Source: Chrysomallon squamiferum (lineage: Eukaryota > Mollusca > Gastropoda > Neomphalida > Peltospiridae). Taken from it: 11,500 nt of DNA. The stretch spans positions 1,059,137 to 1,070,636 of the forward strand of contig CM022668.1 of the NCBI GenBank assembly GCA_012295275.1, written 5' to 3'. The notes beneath the pieces were generated by a model. It ran no database searches, had not been told where the DNA came from, and saw only the letters and a list, made by a program, of their open reading frames with translations. Shown one piece after another: positions 7,482 to 11,500 of the stretch. The position numbers and the translations under genes are program-made. Within the stretch, counting starts at the first letter, position 1. Each line of letters begins with the position of its first letter.

Positions 7482-7972
7482 ACACATATCTAAGAAATTC
7501 CAATCACTTATTTCAGGTATCTGTTGTTTTTCTTCTTGTGTGGGGTTTACAGCGGATGGAATATATTTGCAGTATTCTAAAACCACAAAAATGGAGGTAC
7601 AGAAACAGACGAGTTAGACATACAAATATATTTATCAAAGGCTTCATAATCGAAAAAAAAAATAAATAAAAAATAAATGTAAAGATAAAATTATTTTTAA
7701 AGAAAATGGTAATGGTATATTGGTAATCATGTTGAATGTATTGATGTAAATTCTGTATTCATGCAATATTAAACAAAAGAAAATAAACATTTCAAAACAT
7801 ACACAGAAAAAGAAAGAGAAAGAGATAAAGTATTTTTTCGTTTACACTTTTGAATCACTTTAAAAATAAACTTTTGAATACTAATATATATTAATATCAA
7901 TAGTTTAAAAAAATAATAATAAAAAAAATAGTGGTTAAAAATTATTTTCTATGTTACTCTAATTCGTTTTAT
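7482..7972. other. AT- and purine-rich stretch without a recognisable gene
   Basis: Contains GAAA/GAGA-rich sequence near 7803-7828 and A-rich runs. Nothing codes convincingly on either strand. Confidence 0.6.
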
Positions 7973-7996
7973 TATATATATATATATATATATATA
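7973..7996 (+). repeat. (TA)12 microsatellite
   Basis: 24 bases of perfect alternating TA. Confidence 0.95.
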
Positions 7997-8192
7997 GAAA
8001 AATGAACAAAGTCTGAACAAGGTTTCCCTAACGACCGATGACCGGCTTACAACAACTTTCAGTCGAACCGATAAACGTTCTCATCAATGTGTTTACGATA
8101 AATCTGACCAAGCCGAAACGAATCAAGTGAAATGAGCTGTATAGAAAATACGTTCCGCCATCGAGACACGGAGATAATTCGTAGTTACCTAC

Positions 8193-8235
8193 CTTGAAGA
8201 ATTTCCTATTCCTTGTAATCGTTTCTGGCTGCAGG
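8193..8235 (-). other. possible short exon on the - strand
   Basis: On the - strand the sequence runs ATTTACAG (acceptor-like, exon from 8235, or from 8228 using a second CAG) to TTCAAG, followed by GTAGGT, a strong donor match, at 8192-8187. One frame is open, giving LQPETITRNRKFFK. It lies upstream, on the same strand, of the kinase-like segment at 7266-7478. No family is recognisable and short sites like these arise by chance. Confidence 0.2.
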
Positions 8236-8690
8236 CTGTAAATGGTGATCAAAGGATCGTTGTTTAGGTGTAAAAAGATCAAAGCCAGCATGTATATCGA
8301 GGTTCACGAAAACTGCTTTAGTTGTTTGTACTTGATTGTATTTTGATGACAAAATTAGACGTCAAGTTAACTGTCGTGTTTTGACGCATTGATACACTAT
8401 TTTGTCTACTGTTTTCAGCCCATGCTGTAAGTTGCCATTAATACGACGCTGTTAAAACATATTCTGTGTCTAACAAAACGATAACAGGATAATAGGAGAA
8501 CCAGAAGGATAGAAATAAACCTGATTGGAAGTGTAATTAGTTAAATGGGTAAAAAGTATTTGGTATCTAGCATCATTAGATTTACCGATCATTAAATAAA
8601 TGTTGTATAATAAAATACGTAAACGGCGTGAATTTTTGTCATTGTTTATTATTATTATGATTATTAATCTGAAAGCATTTCATATTTTAT
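8236..8690. other. intergenic stretch without a recognisable gene
   Basis: No exon, RNA gene or repeat seen beyond short ATT runs at 8647-8666. Confidence 0.55.
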
Positions 8691-8699
8691 TATTTTCAG

Positions 8700-8744
8700 G
8701 AAAATTCTGCCTAGAGGAGAGAAAAATTGGTGCTAATCACAAAG
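8700..8744 (+). other. possible 45-base exon
   Basis: A T-rich tract ending TTATTTTCAG at 8699 is followed by 45 bases and then GTATAT at 8745. Only one frame is open (two bases, then KFCLEERKIGANHK). The length is a multiple of three. No partner exon is evident in the window, so this could be chance. Confidence 0.22.
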
Positions 8745-8745
8745 G

Positions 8746-9256
8746 TATATGTTATAAACAATATTAATATTTATGAAATTCGGGCGTAAAATCAGTTCTA
8801 ACTTTATTTTATTTTGTCGCCCTAAAAGAACAATCCAAATTTACTGGGGTTTTTTGTTTGTTTTTTTAATATTTTTATTTGTCATTATTGTTATTATTAT
8901 TATACTAGTTGAATTCGCATATATTTATATAGCAAAAATTAGGCGGTATCTTAAAGATATAGAAAATAAATTTTACAGAATCAGAGTTTTAGTATTAACT
9001 ATAGTTTAGTCACAGTAGCAGAGTAGTTTGTAATCGTGTTAGTTTATAATATTTCTCAAAAACAACTGTCATTATTATAATAAGAGTGACTACCTGTGTT
9101 TAGCTACATCGTCTCCGTTTAGCAAGTGTTGAGATTTAACATTCATTGGTTAGTCTGAGCCATTTCATTACTTAAACAATGGAAGAAACCTTGACATATT
9201 CATCCGTATATGGCAGTACAATGAATGCATTTAAAAATGCTGCTTGTCAGTTTAAG

Positions 9257-9260
<4 letters not shown>
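8746..9260. other. intergenic stretch without a recognisable gene
   Basis: An open frame at 8773-9009 gives a hydrophobic Ile/Phe/Val run with basic ends. It coincides with TTATT-rich sequence, so I do not treat it as a membrane protein gene. Confidence 0.55.

Positions 9261-9261
<1 letters not shown>

Positions 9262-9296
<35 letters not shown>
9262..9296 (+). repeat. (AG)n microsatellite
   Basis: 35 bases of perfect alternating AG, purine on the + strand. Confidence 0.95.
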
Positions 9297-9299
<3 letters not shown>

Positions 9300-9341
9300 A
9301 AGAAATGAATTGTATTAAAAAGTATAAATATAATAAAAAAA

Positions 9342-9420
9342 AAATAAATATATAAAATAAATAAATTCATACATACATAATACATACATATATACATATA
9401 TAAATAAATAAATAAATAAT
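9342..9420 (+). repeat. (ATAA)n/(ATAC)n tract
   Basis: Tetranucleotide units ATAA, ATAC and TATA alternate in blocks up to the unique sequence at 9421. It could be the simple-sequence tail of the SINE-like relic next to it. Confidence 0.8.
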
Positions 9421-9512
9421 GCAGGTATCGAACCAGAAAACCGGATACTTTTGAAACTGGCTGCTTTTAAATTAGGCGCACCTTGTTTTAGTTTCCACGA
9501 CACCACTTCATG
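9421..9512 (-). mobile_element. possible tRNA-derived SINE relic (- strand)
   Basis: On the - strand, TGGTGTCGTGG (9505-9495) resembles a pol III A box. GGTTCGATACC (9434-9424) closely fits a B box. A long TTTA/TATG-type tail follows at 9420-9342, as in many SINEs. The A-to-B spacing of about 60 bases is longer than the usual 30-40 of a tRNA, and no cloverleaf folds convincingly. An intact tRNA gene is therefore unlikely. Confidence 0.3.
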
Positions 9513-10084
9513 TGACAGTGTTGGTGTTTGCAGATGAACCTCTCAGTTATTATTATTATTATATTTTTTTTGTTTGCTCTCATTTTTATTTATTGTCATG
9601 TTCAAAAGACTAGCAGAAATTCAGTTTGCAAGTGAAAAGGTTATTGTTAAAAGGTAATTTAAGAATTTTTGATGAATTAATAAAGATCAAACAGACATTG
9701 CTTTAGAAGTGTAATAATCTCTGTTAATTCAGTTTCATTGTTGATTTTATATTTTAAGTAACGACTTAGTCTGTACCCCAGAAATCGTTTTCATGATCAT
9801 CAGTTTGGTATTCTCTTCCAATAAAAAGGATGAGAAGTTCACATTAAATGTTTTATTCAGAGCTGATTTAAATAATTCGTTCTGCCAAACACATTTACGA
9901 AATATCAGATAGGCCACAACAACAACAGAATTGTCCTGAACTTTAATACCTCATAACTCCTAAACGCATTTTGAAACTTTACAAAAATATACGTAGATAT
10001 TGTCTGTTATTGTCCAAAATCCCATACTATTCTCTCTAGTAGTTTTTACATTAGATCAAAATCAAAATTAGATATCGAAAATGA
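9513..10084. other. intergenic stretch without a recognisable gene
   Basis: AT-rich, with a short ATT run at 9548-9562. The part just before 10085 may belong to the decayed transposon that follows, but I could not read conserved transposase blocks in it. Confidence 0.5.
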
Positions 10085-10380
10085 CAGATTCATAACACCT
10101 CGGGTGACTTTCTCTTTCAACAAGATAGGACCACCTCATCGAGCTCAGCAATATTTGGACAGTTTAGCAGCAGCATTCACAACAAAGTTTTGTCTATAAT
10201 CCGTGGATTAATACTTGTGGAATTCATAGGGAGGAGGTATATGAAGGTCGAATGGATACGTTCCCTGAGGAGGAACTGAAGTCTAAAATGAAGGAACGCT
10301 GAAAAAAGATCATACTTGATGAGATTCAGAGGTTCATCTGGGAAAAAGTGAATCTGCATGGGAAATGGAAAACTCATTGA
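10085..10380 (+). pseudogene. degraded Tc1/mariner-type DDE transposase, C-terminal fragment
   Basis: Three frame-shifted blocks follow one another as in the C-terminal half of DDE_3/mariner-like transposases. DFLFQQD (frame of 10115-10126) is followed at 10128 by GPPHRAQQYLDSL, together resembling the family's FQQDGAPPHxA block that contains the second catalytic Asp. From 10201 the next frame gives NPW....CGIHREEVYEGRM, where the family has NP.DFFLWG...VY. It continues as FPEEELKSKMKER, and after an in-frame TGA at 10300 as DEIQRFIWEKVNLHGKWKTH to TGA at 10378-10380. The breaks are a net 2-base loss near 10127-10130, a TAA at 10197, a frame change, and a stop where Trp might be expected. No terminal inverted repeats were found. 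It is a non-functional relic. Confidence 0.6.
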
Positions 10381-10595
10381 TCATCGGTTAAGGTAGACTA
10401 ATGGTTAAGATGATATTCTTACATTATAGAAATGCGATTTTCGTATCAGATTTTGATTTTCGACTTAGATGCAAACAACTGTAGATATTATCTTGACATT
10501 TTCGCCTATAATATCCATGTCTTTAAACATGTTAGGTTTTGGAAAGATTAAAAATGTGTTTTTTCAGATATGTGACGTTTAAAGTTCAGTGCGGC
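10381..10595. other. intergenic stretch without a recognisable gene
   Basis: Unique AT-rich sequence between the transposase relic and the long microsatellite. Nothing is identifiable. Confidence 0.5.
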
Positions 10596-10641
10596 AATAT
10601 TTTTTCTTTCTTTCTTTTTATTTATTTATTTCTTTATTATT

Positions 10642-10702
<61 letters not shown>

Positions 10703-10756
10703 TATTATTATTATTATTATTATTATTTTCTTTTATTATTATTATTATTATATATA
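10596..10756 (+). repeat. compound microsatellite (TTTC)n-(TTTA)n-(ATC)n-(ATT)n-(TA)n
   Basis: TTTC and TTTA units lead into about ten ATC units (10642-10672). Long ATT blocks to 10750, interrupted at 10700 and 10728-10735, follow, and the tract ends in TATATA. The two overlapping open frames here (His/Tyr/Ile runs, and Ser/Leu/Tyr runs) are repeat translations. Confidence 0.95.
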
Positions 10757-11500
10757 TATTTTTTTGGCACCTCTCTATTCAATAATAATTTTATATTTTT
10801 CGTTAAATGTCATTAAACAAAACATTTTTAATATTCTTAATGTTATTAAATTTTATGGTATTTATCAATAAAATACAATAAAAAGATATTTTAAGAAATT
10901 TGGACTGAGTAACTGGAGAGAATTTGTCAGACATTGTATAAATTATTAAAATACTTACTGCTATGTTCGCAAGGTGTAAGGTTTGATAAATAATGAATAT
11001 ACTTCAGTTCGCAAATATGTAAATATAATTCGTTTTAATTATTATTATCTATTGCGTAAGTTTTTTACGCTTTTATTTTTGTCTGTATCCTGCTTAATGT
11101 TTGTTTATATGTATTTTTTCAAAATGCACTAATTTATTTTATAAACTAATGTTCAGTTGTAAACTTGACACGTTTTTTCATTTTCTTATGCTGTCCGTGT
11201 TTTTAATATATCCATGTAATTTAATGTTATGTGTATTTTTACATTATTCTAAAACAAACAAAAATAACACATATTACTCAAACTGAAAGGTCGTTTCTAT
11301 GTCTAAATCCAAATTGTATTAAAAACACATTTCTGCAGTTTTTTGTTTGCGCAAATTTCACTCAGATTTTGACGTCGTGTTTGTTTTAAGCGAGTCTGTA
11401 AACTCAAGCGAGACTTTTTTTTTTCACTGATCCAGCTCCCTCTACTTTTCTATAAACAGACTTCGTCAAGCTTCAATAATTATAAATAATACGATATAAG
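10757..11500. other. AT-rich terminal stretch without a recognisable gene
   Basis: No exon or RNA gene is supported. A TGACGTCG CRE-like octamer lies at 11369-11376. A short direct repeat AAGCGAGTC / AAGCGAGAC lies near 11389 and 11406. Neither has enough context to call a promoter. Confidence 0.5.

Noticed and set aside
8773-9009. A small membrane protein
   Set aside because: The hydrophobic run is encoded by ATT/TTT-rich sequence and has no homology I can recognise.
9424-9505. An intact tRNA gene on the - strand
   Set aside because: The box spacing is too long, and I could not form acceptor and anticodon stems.
10539-10871. His/Tyr/Ile-repeat proteins in two frames
   Set aside because: They are translations of the ATC/ATT microsatellite.
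11369-11376. CRE element TGACGTCG as a promoter for a downstream gene
   Set aside because: A single octamer match without a start site, first exon or other promoter signal in the remaining 124 bases is not enough.

Overview
The window is nuclear DNA from an animal: it is strongly AT-rich, carries GT-AG introns, and is dense in simple repeats. The one clear gene is the 3' end of PIKfyve (FAB1), the phosphatidylinositol 3-phosphate 5-kinase. It is read on the + strand from eight exons between 288 and 2956. They join in frame into 273 residues plus a stop and hold most of the PIP-kinase catalytic domain. The protein resembles vertebrate PIKfyve closely but ends in an acidic tail that the human protein lacks. 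The repeat style (long ATT/AAT, ATTT, GA and ATC runs) together with this protein suggests a lophotrochozoan, possibly a cephalopod mollusc. That is an inference only.

Layout. 1-287 is intron. 288-2956 holds the eight PIKfyve coding exons. From 2957 comes the 3' UTR, with a first poly(A) signal candidate at 3326. 3400-5010 is AT-rich DNA with a 26-bp tandem repeat at 3883-3948 and little else. 5013-6143 has two copies of a dispersed repeat, a compound ATTT/ATT microsatellite, and a GC-richer island (5505-5660) with an internal direct repeat and exon-like edges. 6826-6879 is an (AAT)18 microsatellite. 7111-7230 is a five-copy 24-bp minisatellite made of nested palindromes. 7266-7478 on the - strand reads like the N-lobe of a CAMK/phosphorylase-kinase-gamma-type protein kinase, probably a relic or an isolated exon. 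7973-9420 has TA, GA and ATAA repeats, two possible short exons, and a possible tRNA-derived SINE relic. 10085-10380 is a frameshifted remnant of a Tc1/mariner-type DDE transposase. 10600-10760 is a long ATC/ATT compound microsatellite. The rest shows nothing I can name.

Only PIKfyve is a confident functional gene. The kinase-like segment, the transposase remnant and the repeats look like intergenic debris around it. I saw no operon, CRISPR array, phage or multi-gene system, and no convincing sign of a new biological system. The strongest oddities are the palindromic minisatellite, the kinase-like segment beside it, and the exon-like GC island.
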